Positions 23,871-34,807 of a stretch of 53,713 bases of DNA are shown piece by piece. The position numbers and the translations under genes were made by a program. Positions within the stretch are counted from its first letter, which is position 1; every line of letters begins with the position of its first letter. Source of the DNA: Fragilaria crotonensis (taxonomy: Eukaryota > Bacillariophyta > Fragilariophyceae > Fragilariales > Fragilariaceae); assembly GCA_022925895.1 (NCBI GenBank), contig JAKSYS010000427.1, forward strand, positions 1-53,713. Reading direction: 5' to 3'. The notes under the pieces are model-generated. The model saw only the letters and a program-made list of their open reading frames with translations, searched no databases and was not told the origin of the DNA.

Positions 23871-25314
23871 TTATCCATCTTCCCACATGACACTTTCTTC
23901 TGACAATCGGGGTGGACCGCCCTCTAAATTCAACAATTTGGCTTGTCGTGCCATTTCCATCTTGTAATGGGCCTGGAACGCCGCCTTGCGTTCTTCATCA
24001 TCCATATTCAATAAGGCTGCCATGGTATCATCCATGAGTACCACACCACCAACATCCACGCCATGTCCATAACGACCGCCAACACCATCGTCGTCATCAT
24101 CATCCGCATCGTCTTGATCTCTCAATTGGACCCGTGTTCGTTTCGGCATGCCAATATTATCTTGCAAAAAGGACAATCCTGCATTCGCTGCTTGTTGCTG
24201 CTGAGCTGCTGCTACAGTACCATTCCCATTTGTTGCAGACGCTGCTGTTGCCGCCGCCGCGGCGGCCGCAGCCGCCGCTTGTTGTGCGGCAAGTTTGGCA
24301 TCGGCTGCACGTTTCTGGACCAAATACAATTGAATGTGTGCGGGTAGAGCCGCACCGACACGACTGGCTGCGGCATCCATCCATTTACGTTTCCGACGTT
24401 TGTTGGTGGCCAACAATTGAGCACGAGCACCACCACCCTTTCAACATTGAGTTGCAATTTTGCCCATGGCATTCTTAAAAATATTTCCGAATCTTCCATG
24501 CGACCACCAGTGGTTGTTACAGTCGAAGTGGTGGGATTGAGTTGTGCGCGTTTTTGCTTTAATACCGGCCGTCCGGCCGGTACCAGCCAATCGTTTCGAA
24601 CCAATGCCCAAGGAAAAGTTTTCCGATGGTAAGTTGCTAGTGAGGGGACCCTTGCCCTTGACACGGACCTTTTGGAGTAAATCATAAATGGAGGGACGCA
24701 AATGCTCGGTGGCCATCATTTTGCCACTGAGTTGTACGTGGACGCGTCTCATGTCATCGACAGCCGTTTTCAAGGCCAAGGCATTGTCGACGAGTTGGAG
24801 TGTGTAGGTTGATTTCGGTGGCGGGTCGACACTGGATTCGTAGGCAACGACACATTCCTGACAAAGGAACAAGCCGGATATGGGATCTACTTCAGTCTGT
24901 GCTTGTTCTTCCGAGTATCGACCATTGCAACGTTTTGTATTGTATCCAGGACATAGATAAAAGGACGAACTGCGTGCTGCCAATTCGGCATGTTCCAGTT
25001 TTTGTTTTAATAAGAACAATCTCAAACGAATGGTATGGACCGCTTGATTGTAATCAATATACCAAAACTTGGTTTGCTGTGAACCCTTGTGCCAAATCAT
25101 CAACTTCTTCAAATTTCACCATGTGCTCTTCTTGCAAGAACTGCAAGACGCGACGCAATTGTCGTGGTTGCAGCGACAATCGTGGTCCCATATCATCATC
25201 CCGCAAATACTTGTCTCGTAACAACACATCAATCAAACAAATTGCTTCATCTTCGTAGAACGCCCGAGCAACCGCAGAGATCAAGGCTTCTGCCTTGACA
25301 GTCAAATCAGACAT
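23871..25314 (-). CDS. GTF2E1: transcription initiation factor TFIIE, alpha subunit
   Basis: TFIIE-alpha recruits and stimulates TFIIH at RNA polymerase II promoters. Residues 1-80 form the winged-helix domain: VARAFYEDEAICLIDVLLRD, LRDDDMGPRLSLQPRQLRRV. Then come QTKFWYIDYNQAVHTIRLRL and a zinc ribbon with YLCPGYNTKRC and GLFLCQEC. The first Cys pair is spaced by seven residues instead of the usual two. A poly-Ala/Gln stretch, an acidic segment (DQDDADDDDDD) and a conserved-looking C-terminus follow. There are three single-base breaks: CCC 25084-25086 (one extra), T5 24551-24555 (one extra) and CCC 24436-24438 (one missing). Together they give 481 whole codons. An essential gene is unlikely to be truly broken here. 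It is divergent from SPT4. Confidence 0.87.
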
Positions 25315-25746
25315 GAAAGAGAGAGAAAGTGGGCGATGTGTATGTCCGAGTCCGTATCAACAGTCACGCAGGTGAAGACGAAGCGTGGTGCGTATCGGCT
25401 TCGGTTTTGGGAGATCCAAAGCACGACGGCGATATCCACCGTTGCTTTCGACGAAGATACATGTACCGGTAGGACAATTGATCAAGTACTGTAGTACTGT
25501 ACCATAACTTGTCTTCCGATACAATATCATAGTTCACATGAGAATACTGTACAGTACTACAGGCGTACTAGTACCTGGTACTAGTACCGTTATCTGTCAC
25601 TCCGCCCTCCGATTGATCACCACCGCGACGATTGACTATCCGATTATACTCGTTGTCGTCGACTTCCTCGGTCTTGTTACCGCAGCCTATTCTATCTCTC
25701 TCTTCATTCAATTAACAACATAAATTACTTGTAAACAAGGCAAACA
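25315..25746. promoter_or_regulatory. divergent promoter region between TFIIE-alpha and SPT4
   Basis: The 432 bp separate two start codons of general RNA polymerase II factors. It has the densest GTAC palindromes in the window: AAGTACTGTAGTACTGTACC near 25483-25503, ATACTGTACAGTACT near 25544, and a 23-bp palindrome at 25565-25587. A regulatory role is inferred from position and symmetry only. Confidence 0.45.
25565..25587. repeat. perfect GTAC-type palindrome in a divergent promoter
   Basis: The 11-bp arms GTACTAGTACC and GGTACTAGTAC flank a single T. It sits about 160 bp upstream of the SPT4 start codon and about 250 bp upstream of the TFIIE-alpha start codon. Confidence 0.85.
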
Positions 25747-26274
25747 ATGGCATCCGAATATCCCGACGGAGAAGAGGAGGATGTGCCTCCAGCGATTGCT
25801 GAATTGTCGCAAGCCAGTGCTCCGACGTCGTTGCGAGGCATTCGAGCCTGCAAACGATGTGGGATCCTAAAAACGTTGGATCAATTTCTCAATGAAGGCT
25901 GTGAGAATTGTCCATTTTTGGATATTGTACGTTACTTAGTTTTTGTGTGTGTTTTATCATGGCTTTGTAATGGTCCCAACTCAACTTATATCCGTATGAC
26001 TTGATCATTATCCTTGATTATCATTTTCATTCCATTTTCTCGACAGGCCGACAATCCCGAACGCGCCAACAGTTGTACGAGTGCCTTTACGAAGGACAGG
26101 CTGCCATTATGGACCCACGAGAATCGTGGGCGGCCAATGGATCCGTGTGGACAATTGCCTTCCGGTGTGTATGCCATTGCCGTCACGGGACAATTCGATC
26201 GTGACATTGAAGAAGATTTGGAAAATAGAGGAATCCGATGGCGATGCAAACCTGTGGGTAGTACAGCAGAATGA
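25747..26274 (+). CDS. SPT4: transcription elongation factor SPT4
   Basis: SPT4 pairs with SPT5 to form DSIF, which binds elongating RNA polymerase II. Exon 1 (25747-25926) encodes a short acidic start, then RACKRCGILKTLDQFLNEGC and ENCPF, the zinc site of SPT4. A 120-bp intron (GTACGT...GACAG) runs 25927-26046. Exon 2 encodes ADNPERANSCTSAF, then YEGQAAIMDPRESWAA, QWIRVDNCLP and GVYAIAVTGQFDRDIEED. These pieces lie in three successive frames. Each shift equals one missing base in a short run: TTT 26086-26088, AA 26136-26137 and GG 26164-26165. Restoring them gives 137 whole codons, a normal SPT4 length. Three same-direction losses within 80 bp point to sequence error. It is divergent from TFIIE-alpha. 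Confidence 0.9.
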
Positions 26275-29200
26275 AAATGATGATATAATTATTATAGTAA
26301 GCATCAAATGGGAAAGGTTTTGTGTCCTCCGCTACGATCGTAAATGTCGATTCGCATTCAGAAGCAACAAAGCTGAGATCGCTGACCGTCTCATGTTCGA
26401 AGTGCATGCCTTTGACTGATTTAAAAGTGACCACGCACTTCTTTCAAACTGATCCTTCTCGGATTGAGCTACTGTAAGGGCCATCCATCCATGTAAAATG
26501 TGAAACAGAAAACACGATTTTACCAAGACTGACTCGTCTTTGTGTGTGCGACTTGTGCGTGCTCCTGCTCAATCACAGTGTGTGGGCAACGACGGCGTTG
26601 TCGCTCAGGCTGCTGTCCGAGGCGGGTGACAGCCGCTGTTTGTACCACGACTGCTCCAATCCTGAAGCGCAAGGTTTTATGAAATAGGTTGCAGCAGGAA
26701 CGTCGTTTGTAGTCGGCTGGTCCTCTTTATAATCACACTCCTGCACAAGTACTTTGCTTGCCTGTGTGGCGATTACCCAATTGTGACGAAGCTTGTCGTT
26801 ATGAAACACAACGCAGCCCAAAGTTTTTATATACCCATTCCCGCCAGGTCATACAAGTTGTTGACAAAAGAGATTGTCAACAACTCATGTATCATGCCCA
26901 CACCCTTCTCTGTCTCATTGCAAACAATAGAGGCCTCCAGTGCAATTTGAAAACCTCTGCAAGCTTCCTTGGCAACTGAGCAGGTAAGAGTTTCAAGAGG
27001 CTTTGATCTTGTTTTGTTTCAATTTCCCATTCTCACCAGCCAGCCATCATGCCATCACATGAAGCCACAGGTGCCAACCCCGTCACTCTTAACAGCCACT
27101 GGGAAGGCAAAGGTAGATATGGGGAACATCCCAGAACCTGTCTTTGCAGGCATATTATGTCCCGTGCTGCTGTCCCAACACCATTCCCAGTTGGTGCAGC
27201 ACCATGATCACTGCCCAGACGGATAATACCAGGCATAGCTTGAATTTGTTCAACTTGAGGTTGCACGTCCTCTCAAATACCATTCCAAAACTCGTCAAAT
27301 ATGTCCAATATCTGTTACCAACAAGGCTCCCAACAGTCAAACCAGTACTGCAATACTGTTGGGGTGTTGGGCAATAATGGCACCATACACTAGTAATTGC
27401 AAAGTTTCTTCATTATTAGGGTCATGAACTGGATTGTCCACTGTCCAATGAGGATGGAGGACAGAGAATGCACTGAGGTTTGGTCTAGACCAAATTACCA
27501 GTACAGAATGTCAAGAACTTTTGTTATTGACCAATCGCCTGATTTGCAATGGAGGAAATTGGTGCGGACAAGTTGTGACAAATAAAACATGTGTGGCACT
27601 CCCTTCCTAATTTCATGTGTGATGTATGCCTGCTGGACAATGGCCCAGTAAGCTTCTTTCATCAGTTTTAGTTGCTGCTCATATTAGCAATGTGCAGCAC
27701 TTTGGTCCGACACATGCCCACCATGTAGAAGATTCGTTCGGAATTGCCGTCGGCATCAGAGCATGGTTCTGATGCTGGATTGATTTTGATAGTGACTGCT
27801 ACATCACAAGCTGATGTGGCAGTATTTTTTCCTTCAGTAACATCCCAAGCAGTTGACACTTTTCTGCACCAACCAATGCATCACAAGGATCCGCAGCAGA
27901 ATCTCAAACAGTAAATGCTTTTTCTGCACTGACCACTGCATCACAAGCTGATGCTACTATTTCCTTCCCTCGGCAACTGCTAAGTCTGCAGCAACCACTG
28001 CATTTCAAGCTGGTCAAGCTGTACTTTCCCTTCCAATCATTAAAGCTGACTCTGCAGCAACCTCAGCGGCACAAGCCAGTTCAGCTCTTATGCTTCCTCT
28101 GATGACAGCAGCCTTTGCTGTAACAATTGCATCACAAACTGGTCCTACTCATTTGAATTGATGCTCTCATGGTTGGCACGGTCTGTGACTTTCCAATTTT
28201 GCTTGTGATGGGGCATCAGTATGATTCCATGTTGAGGTGGTGATGAATAATGCAATGCAAAGCTTGAACTCTATGTCAAAGTGTTCAAAGCAAATACCAC
28301 AGTACATACATGGAAAGTTGATCTATTAGTTGAACAAGATATCACTGTGAAATTGCGGGTGTCAAAACTTCTTGGAAATGATATTAGCTAGCTGCTGGTG
28401 GCTGTATCTTATCATTGCATTTTATTTACCAACAATTGATCTGCAACAGAGGAACACACCAAGACAATGCAAGTCCTTGAATATATTGAAGAGTGTTCGT
28501 TAGATTTACCATAGGTGGCCCTAGTGATGCAATGAGGTTTTATACTGAGGAAGAATGAGGAAAAGCAACAGCAACCCAACACGACGACATAAGTGAGCAG
28601 TAAGCCTTGGAAAATTTGTTACACTGTTACTAGAACAATCAGTTGTGGGATACATTTTGCTTTGGTTTTGCCTGTGTCAGCTATAAAACCAAACCACATC
28701 AGCCAAGCTTGTCAAATGCTGCTTCCTGGGATAAATGCACATTTTGCATCAGTAGTAGAAAGACTCTCATTGCCGCCTTTCCAAAATGCTGTGTGCATGG
28801 TTTACACATAAATGGGTGCCAACAATAACGCAAACGTGCTTGGCAGGAACTACCGGTAGATCATCAATGTTCTCATGATTAAGTGTTGTGACCGCATTAC
28901 AGGCATGGCTTTATCATTGTGTTGCCAAATAGATGAATTTCCAAGGGGGGCAATCGTCCGCATTGTGACGTACATGACATTGGAGGAATGGCAATCATGG
29001 TCTTGGAAGCTACTACTAAGGAGTGTATTGGGTTTTCACGAGCACAGCAAAGTAGCTGTGTCCCCTTCTTCAATGCCTTGTCAAACACATAGTACTAACA
29101 GACATATAACGATACTTATGGCCATAAAACCTTTGGGTCTTGATGCCTTGCTGGGCGGCCAGATGATGTGCAAATAGAAGAAAGACATGCAAGTGATCAT

Positions 29201-31270
29201 TGTCTGGTTTTTGAGCCAAGAAAGGTTTGGGTTGGGAAAGAACAACTCCATAATAATCCCCATCCCTAATTGCAAGTATGGCAAGCAGAGAAAGTAAGGT
29301 ACAATTTGACATTCATCAAATCATAGATAGTAGCACTGCCAAATTGCAAGGCACGATGACATTGATACTATGTAAAAACGTGGCGGTTGCAAGTCTTGCA
29401 TACATACCAAAATGGTCAGTAAAACATTGTCCCAGAGCCGTGGGTAGCTGAAGTCAGTGCAGGTCAGTGAAGCTGAGCCAAACCAGCTTGTATTGTTGAT
29501 GACCCTTATCGCCAGGCCCTCAGCAAATGCATGTCACTGTAACAAAAGCGGTTTGGCCTGAAGTTTGCAAAATGACAGAATTGGTATGTGTGTCATCATC
29601 ACCATCTTTGCTGTTGCTGTGGCCGTCATGCTCGGGGATGTCACCCCAGATACTATGGTACGTGTTTGAACCATACCAAGCAAGGATGAGGGATTCTGCA
29701 AGCGGTTGTGCAGATTCATGTTACACATCCAACACAACAGCATTGATCTGGTGGCATCCACAAAGTGAATCACCTTCTTGCATGTCTTGTACTACAAAAA
29801 GAATGCAGGAAACAATGCCCACGTCCATTTATCCCATAGGTCCGAATGAGAGTCGGGCATTTGTTAAGCACAAGGCAGGGTGACGATGCCTAGATAAAAG
29901 AGCAAGGAAAGCGCTCTCTGTAGTTGTGCATGATTATAGCTAATAGTGTTAAAAAGATTAATTGATTGGTTTGGGCCGATGAAGTTTCCCATTTGTTGCC
30001 AGTGACAGACTTATGGTCAACCCATTGTTTAATTGGGACAAAGAGTTGACATTGAGGATTGCTGATTATAAGACACCTTTTCACATCTTGATACAGCTGG
30101 CTGGACAAAGTAATGTTTAAATTGATTTGACAGCAAAGTTGTTGGGTACATTCATCTTGTTGAGCACCTTAGTAAGCAGTGCCATAGTCCACTTCTGGTC
30201 AATGGAGTAAGGGAAACAAGACAGGCGGTGGGCAACACAGCCTGTGGCACATGTGGAAACGGTAGAGGCGGACACTCGCATCATCAACACAAAGGATTAG
30301 CAGTACTAGATCCGGGAGTGGAAAAGTCATCATTTTCAAAATCTCAACAGAGTGGCACAGCCCGTTGCGAGCTTGCATATCATGCATTGGCATCCTCCAC
30401 AAGGCTGCGTATTGGGTAGATGATGCCACTAGCAAGTCGGTTGTCAAACTCTGCACCTGAATGAACACCTGCGGACATACATCACGAAGTGGATTTTGTA
30501 AATGTGTGCCAAGCGATTCGGTGTGCCAAAATGAGGCAGACAACGAGTGCCATGTGCCAAGGGATGCTGGGTTCAATGAAGTTCGAAGTCAAATGTTGAC
30601 GATGATGACAACTGTGTCGTGTCTACAAGGATATTGATCAACAATGCATGACTCCATGAAGAGACTTATGTCTCATGTCCTATTCGAGGCATCGCAGAGA
30701 TCGGAGTTATTTCGAAGTCTTGCTTCTACTTGAACTACTCGTATACCACGACCGAGCGGTACTTGTATCTGAACTCGAGTACCAAAACTATGCTGCCTCA
30801 TAGTTTTGCCCGCCATTCTACCAGTATACCAAACGTCTGTACCAGGTACATCCAGTTTCGCAGTTGCGGTCCAAAGTACTATATGTTTCATATACACCGA
30901 TCGACACCAGTCGCGATGTTCTGAATTCATTATGGAGTTCGGGATTATAAACTTAGGGTTCGCATTGCATTTCGAATTGAATTCTCAAGTAGAGTCGAGT
31001 TTACAAACCACGATTCCAGTAGACAAGCGTTCTGGAGTAGGTACTTGTACAGGAGAGGCTGCGGTTATTCTTTCTGTCGGTCAATTTGTGCTGAGCCTGC
31101 TGCGACAGGGTGGCTGTGTCCACCCTGGTTTAATACTAAAACGTGCACGAGTGGCGAGTGCTTACGTTTTGAAACGAACATTGCATGTGTTTGTTTTCAT
31201 TTTGTTAACTTCTCCCATACCATACCATCCTACTCCACGACAACAAAATCGCTTTCGCCACAGCACGTTG
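26275..31270. other. 5-kb gene-poor stretch, probably decayed repeats
   Basis: No ORF here has convincing protein character. Base composition is AT-rich, with many short broken ORFs on both strands. The 28,900-30,600 portion read on the minus strand gives several consecutive pieces of 60-125 codons with stops between them, which suggests an old coding element too degraded to name. An imperfect repeat lies at 27,780-28,150. GTAC words reappear at 30,740-30,880, upstream of the helicase-associated-domain gene. Confidence 0.4.
27780..28150 (+). repeat. imperfect tandem repeat encoding Thr/Ala/Ser-Gln words
   Basis: A recurring theme of about 60-70 bp resembles ACTGCATCACAAGCTGATG: copies near 27800 (GCTACATCACAAGCTGATG), 27873 (AATGCATCACAAGGATC), 27936 (ACTGCATCACAAGCTGATG), 27999 (ACTGCATTTCAAGCTGG) and 28127 (ATTGCATCACAAACTGG). 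Read on the plus strand, the copies give variations on TTASQA. Stops and frame changes interrupt it, so it looks like a decayed repetitive coding sequence. Confidence 0.45.
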
Positions 31271-32596
31271 ATGACCAACTGCTCGCCTGCCTACTACATG
31301 ATGAGCAATGGCCATGACCCCAATCGTGCTCTTCTGATCCAACGGATCCTGGCTGCGCAACAACGAGCTCAGAGGGGTATACACAATGCCCACAGACAAG
31401 GTCCAGGAGCGAACACATTGCTCGGCCAATTTTTCGGTGCAAACGTGCAGGATCGCTATCCATGGACTCGCCCCGCAATGATGACGTTTGCTACTGCAAT
31501 TAACCCCGCTCCTCACTTTGGAATGCTGCAATCCTTGGTGAGGCTGAACGGCGAGCGAACCCACGCGAGCGCGAGGGACGTTTGCTCTTTGAAATTGTGA
31601 ATCATGAACATTCCGCTCAATCGATGGTGAGCCATCAAGAAAGGCTTATACAAACGAACGCCAGAGCACCAACGAAAAGCGACCACACCATCTTCATCTC
31701 GCAACTACGAGAAAGGAATTCGCTGGAAGTAGGGTTCCGCGAATGGCCCATGGTGAAATTGACAACGGTACTTCCATGAACAACACTACGGCTCATAAAA
31801 AAGCGTACAAAGCCCAAGCGAGACACCAAATGGCTCGCAACTTACGAAGAAATTCTGCAGTACAAGGACGAACACGGCGATTGCATTGTTCCGCGCGGGT
31901 TCCTCCAAATCCACGCCTGGCATCGTGGGTCGCGGAACAGCGGAAACAATACAAGCTGCTTCAAGACGGCAAGAATTCTTCCATCACTTCAAGGCGCATC
32001 GAGCTCCTCGACAAGATCGGATTCGCCTGGAATGCTCAGGAGGCGGCTTGGGAAAGGCACATCACTGATTTGAAGGCATTCAAAGCAGAGAACGGTGATT
32101 GTTTGGTGCCGCTCAACCACCCAAAATACCCAAAGCTTGGTCTTTGGGTCAAGGAACAGAGGCGCCACTATACTCTGATGAAGCAAGCAAAGCCTTCACA
32201 CATGACTGAGGAGCGCGCTAGAGCCCTGACGCCGTCGGCTTCTGCTGGGACACGCACGAAGCAGTCTGGGGCGAGCGTCTCCGTGAGTTATGCAAATACA
32301 AATCCCAGTTCGGTGATTGCATCGTTCCAACCAACTTCCCTTCAAATCCGAAGCTTGGTACTTGGGTTCATCACCAACGACGACAATACAAAAACACAAG
32401 GAGGGAAGGTCTTGTCATATCACAGATTCGCGAGTTCGAGCTCGACGACGTTGGCTTCGTGTGGTATCCTCGTGAGAGGGTTCGTCGTCTGTCGGAAGTC
32501 TCCTCGTCAGACAGCGACACGGAATCTGAGTCCGATGGCGGTGATGATGAGGTTTTTGTCCGTCCCAAGAAGCGTCGCCGATTGCATGGGAAGTAA
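31271..32596 (+). CDS. helicase-associated (HA) domain repeat protein, several frame breaks
   Basis: A protein with about three helicase-associated domains, a type greatly expanded in diatoms, often nuclear-looking and of unknown function. HA units are KWLATYEEILQYKDEHGDC then PPNPRLASWVAEQRKQYKLL; WERHITDLKAFKAENGDCLV then YPKLGLWVKEQRRHYTLM; and WGERLRELCKYKSQFGDCIV then SNPKLGTWVHHQRRQYKN. The last is followed by ELDDVGFVWYPRERV and a Ser/Asp-rich tail ending in the basic RPKKRRRLHGK, a likely nuclear signal. The stop is at 32594-32596. The frame changes between 31,560 and 31,600, twice between 31,790 and 31,910, and near 32,222. The N-terminal piece starting at ATG 31271 (MTNCSPAYYMM) is assigned to the same gene because it leads in without a better start. 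That part is less certain. Confidence 0.72.
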
Positions 32597-32896
32597 ACCA
32601 CCTTGAACTCATCACAGCTGATAAACTCCGGAAACATGAAAGCACATGAATGTTGATATAATTGTCAAGTTCGCAATATCTGCGACTTTAAATAGGGTAA
32701 ACTAAAACTCATAAGTGAGTAGTACGTATGAGCTTCAAGAACAATGCACGAGCTGGTCACTAAACTAACAGCTTCTCAAGAGGCTGCTCAACGAACGCAA
32801 ACGAGAAATGCTCATTCAGAAAAAAGATTTAAAAGCAGAAACAGAAGTGGGTTGCCAGACGCCATGGGAAAACTATCAGATTAATGCCCTTGACAC
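32597..32896. other. convergent intergenic spacer
   Basis: A 300-bp gap between the stop codons of the HA-domain gene (+) and DBR1 (-). No additional feature is seen. Confidence 0.4.
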
Positions 32897-34601
32897 CTAC
32901 TGGTCATTCGAATAGACTCCTTCGATCCGGGCTTTCTTGGATGCCGATTCATCCGGAGATGCTTTACCATTCAATTTAATCTGTTGCTCAGACGATGGAG
33001 GAGGTGCGGGATTCTCGTCAAGACTTGTAGAGTCATGGTCCTCATCATCCTCGAGATCGATCTCATTTTCGTCGACCACTTTTTGCTCTTGATGATATGG
33101 TACGGTAATTATATGCTGAAGATCCAGCTTCTGCAGTAGACGATCGGTTTGCGGATTTCCCATTCGTAACAACGGTGGCCGGATGGCCTCACCAGGCGTA
33201 AATGGAGATACAGTAGTGGTAAAGTCATTGGGAATCTCGAGTGAACCCTCGAACCGTGTACGGATCCACTCCATCTCCTCGTTAGAAACCGTAACAAGCT
33301 CATCAGGGATGTAGACGCGCCTTCTTTCAGATAACGTTAGGTGGTGAGTCTTTTTCAAAACGGCAAGCCATTCGACATCATATTCTAACTTTGGCGTGGG
33401 ACTGGATCCAGTTACATGGACAATGGATAAATATTGACGCCGAGGTAGACATTTGTCAAGCGACAGAAAACGCGTCATTTGATCCGTCAAGTCTTCCACG
33501 TTGTCGCAGGCTTTGTTCGATTCGAGGCTTCTAAACTGCGTCATCAGTTCGCCAGTAGAATCCTCAGCGTTGGTCTCTTCACACGGTGGCGCATGTGTCG
33601 GTCCAACTTGAGATGGCACTAACGACGTTATTGTGTCATTTGTTGGAGTTTTGCCATGATGCACTTGCGCTGCGAATTTGACGTGCAAATGTGCCGCAAA
33701 CCACCACTTGGGTTTGAGTTTCTGAAGGACTTCCCAATTCGGCAAACTGCCAAGGTCGTTGCGTTGTATTTCCTCTCGGAAAAAGGGTTTCTGACGGAGC
33801 AGTGCTTGGGTATTCCCATGCTGCTCAATTCCTGAGGCCAATCGTGTGATAACATAATGTCCATTTCGTTCAAACATTTCATTCGAAAAACATCGAGATT
33901 CCGGACGTGGTAGACGGAGCGAATGGAGGATTTATCATAGGGTGGGCGTTCGAAACGTCCCAACAGGTAGTCATGCGATTTGTAGATCCCACTTAGTCCT
34001 CCAATTCTGACTCCACCCACTCGCACCACACCAGCTGCCCCAAGATAATAAATGTTTGGTGCGACCCAACCTCCATAATGCAGTTCAGAAAGAGGCTGGG
34101 AGGCTTCATGATTGCCCCCAATGAAAATGGTAAGGACAGGTGCTTGTGCTATACCAGCATAATATTTCCAAAAGGATCCAATGGTGCGATACTTTGGTGG
34201 GACAGCGAGAGAATGAAAGTCCGCAGTGTTCCGAAGTGATTGAAAATCGCCACAGCATAAAAGCACGTCAACCTTGTTTCCTGTGAGCTCTTCGTGCTTT
34301 GCAACTCGTTCGTATATAGCATCAAGTTCCCCATGACAACATCCTTGAATTGCGAATGATATTGAATCTGAAGTCTTTTCCCCCAATTCCTCGATCGGAT
34401 CCTTCCAATCGGCCGAGTAATTCTTGATGTTGGTGTTGTTGGGTCCGTTGCCATTGTGGCTGCCTCCTCCTCTTCCTCGGCCACCTCCTCTACCTTGACG
34501 TCCTCGAGAATGATGACTGTTATTTCTCCTCCAAACCTACCCCCGTCGTGTCCTCGTCGTCCCCGACCCCTTCCCTGGTGGAACGGCACAAAGTCGGCCA
34601 T
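32897..34601 (-). CDS. DBR1: RNA lariat debranching enzyme DBR1
   Basis: DBR1 is the metallophosphoesterase that cleaves the 2'-5' branch of excised intron lariats. Catalytic motifs are in order: IQGCCHGELD, DVLLCCGDFQSLRN, TIFIGGNHEAS, GLSGIYKSHDY, LSHDWPQ and WWFAAHLHVKFAA. The C-terminal domain is followed by an acidic Ser/Pro/Lys tail ending KKARIEGVYSNDQ. The start is ATG 34601 (MADFVPFHQGRGRGRRG). The N-terminus carries an Arg/Gly-rich extension of about 60 residues before the enzyme proper, which most DBR1 proteins lack. There are two breaks: one in the N-terminal RGG region near 34,520-34,535, and one at the CC pair 33831-33832 (a missing base, after LSHDWPQ). Adding two bases gives 569 whole codons. 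Function is confident; the N-terminal extension less so. Confidence 0.9.
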
Positions 34602-34807
34602 TGTTTGTGCGTTACACAAAGGGGACTCTTGTCAGCAAACTCGTACTAGCACTGTACGCAGTTTACTGTATGGTGCACGCTGAGTGCTATGGCTGGATGC
34701 ATATTCATGGTACACGAGGTAGCCCCACGTCGGTCTTGGTATTCAATGTTTTAGTTCTGGCGTAGAAAGTATACTAAGTCTACGGTGGTGCAACTGGATC
34801 AAGGATT
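34602..34807. other. intergenic spacer
   Basis: A 206-bp region between DBR1 and the DDE-endonuclease gene. GTAC and TACT words occur at 34,645-34,680. No gene is seen. Confidence 0.4.

Noticed and set aside
24063..24478. Ser/Arg/Cys-rich ORFs opposite the TFIIE-alpha poly-Ala region
   Set aside because: They are artefacts of the GCC/GCT repeat on the other strand.
28875..30576. Several ORFs of 60-125 codons on both strands
   Set aside because: They are interrupted and overlapping with no recognisable family. At best they are remnants of one old element, which I could not identify.
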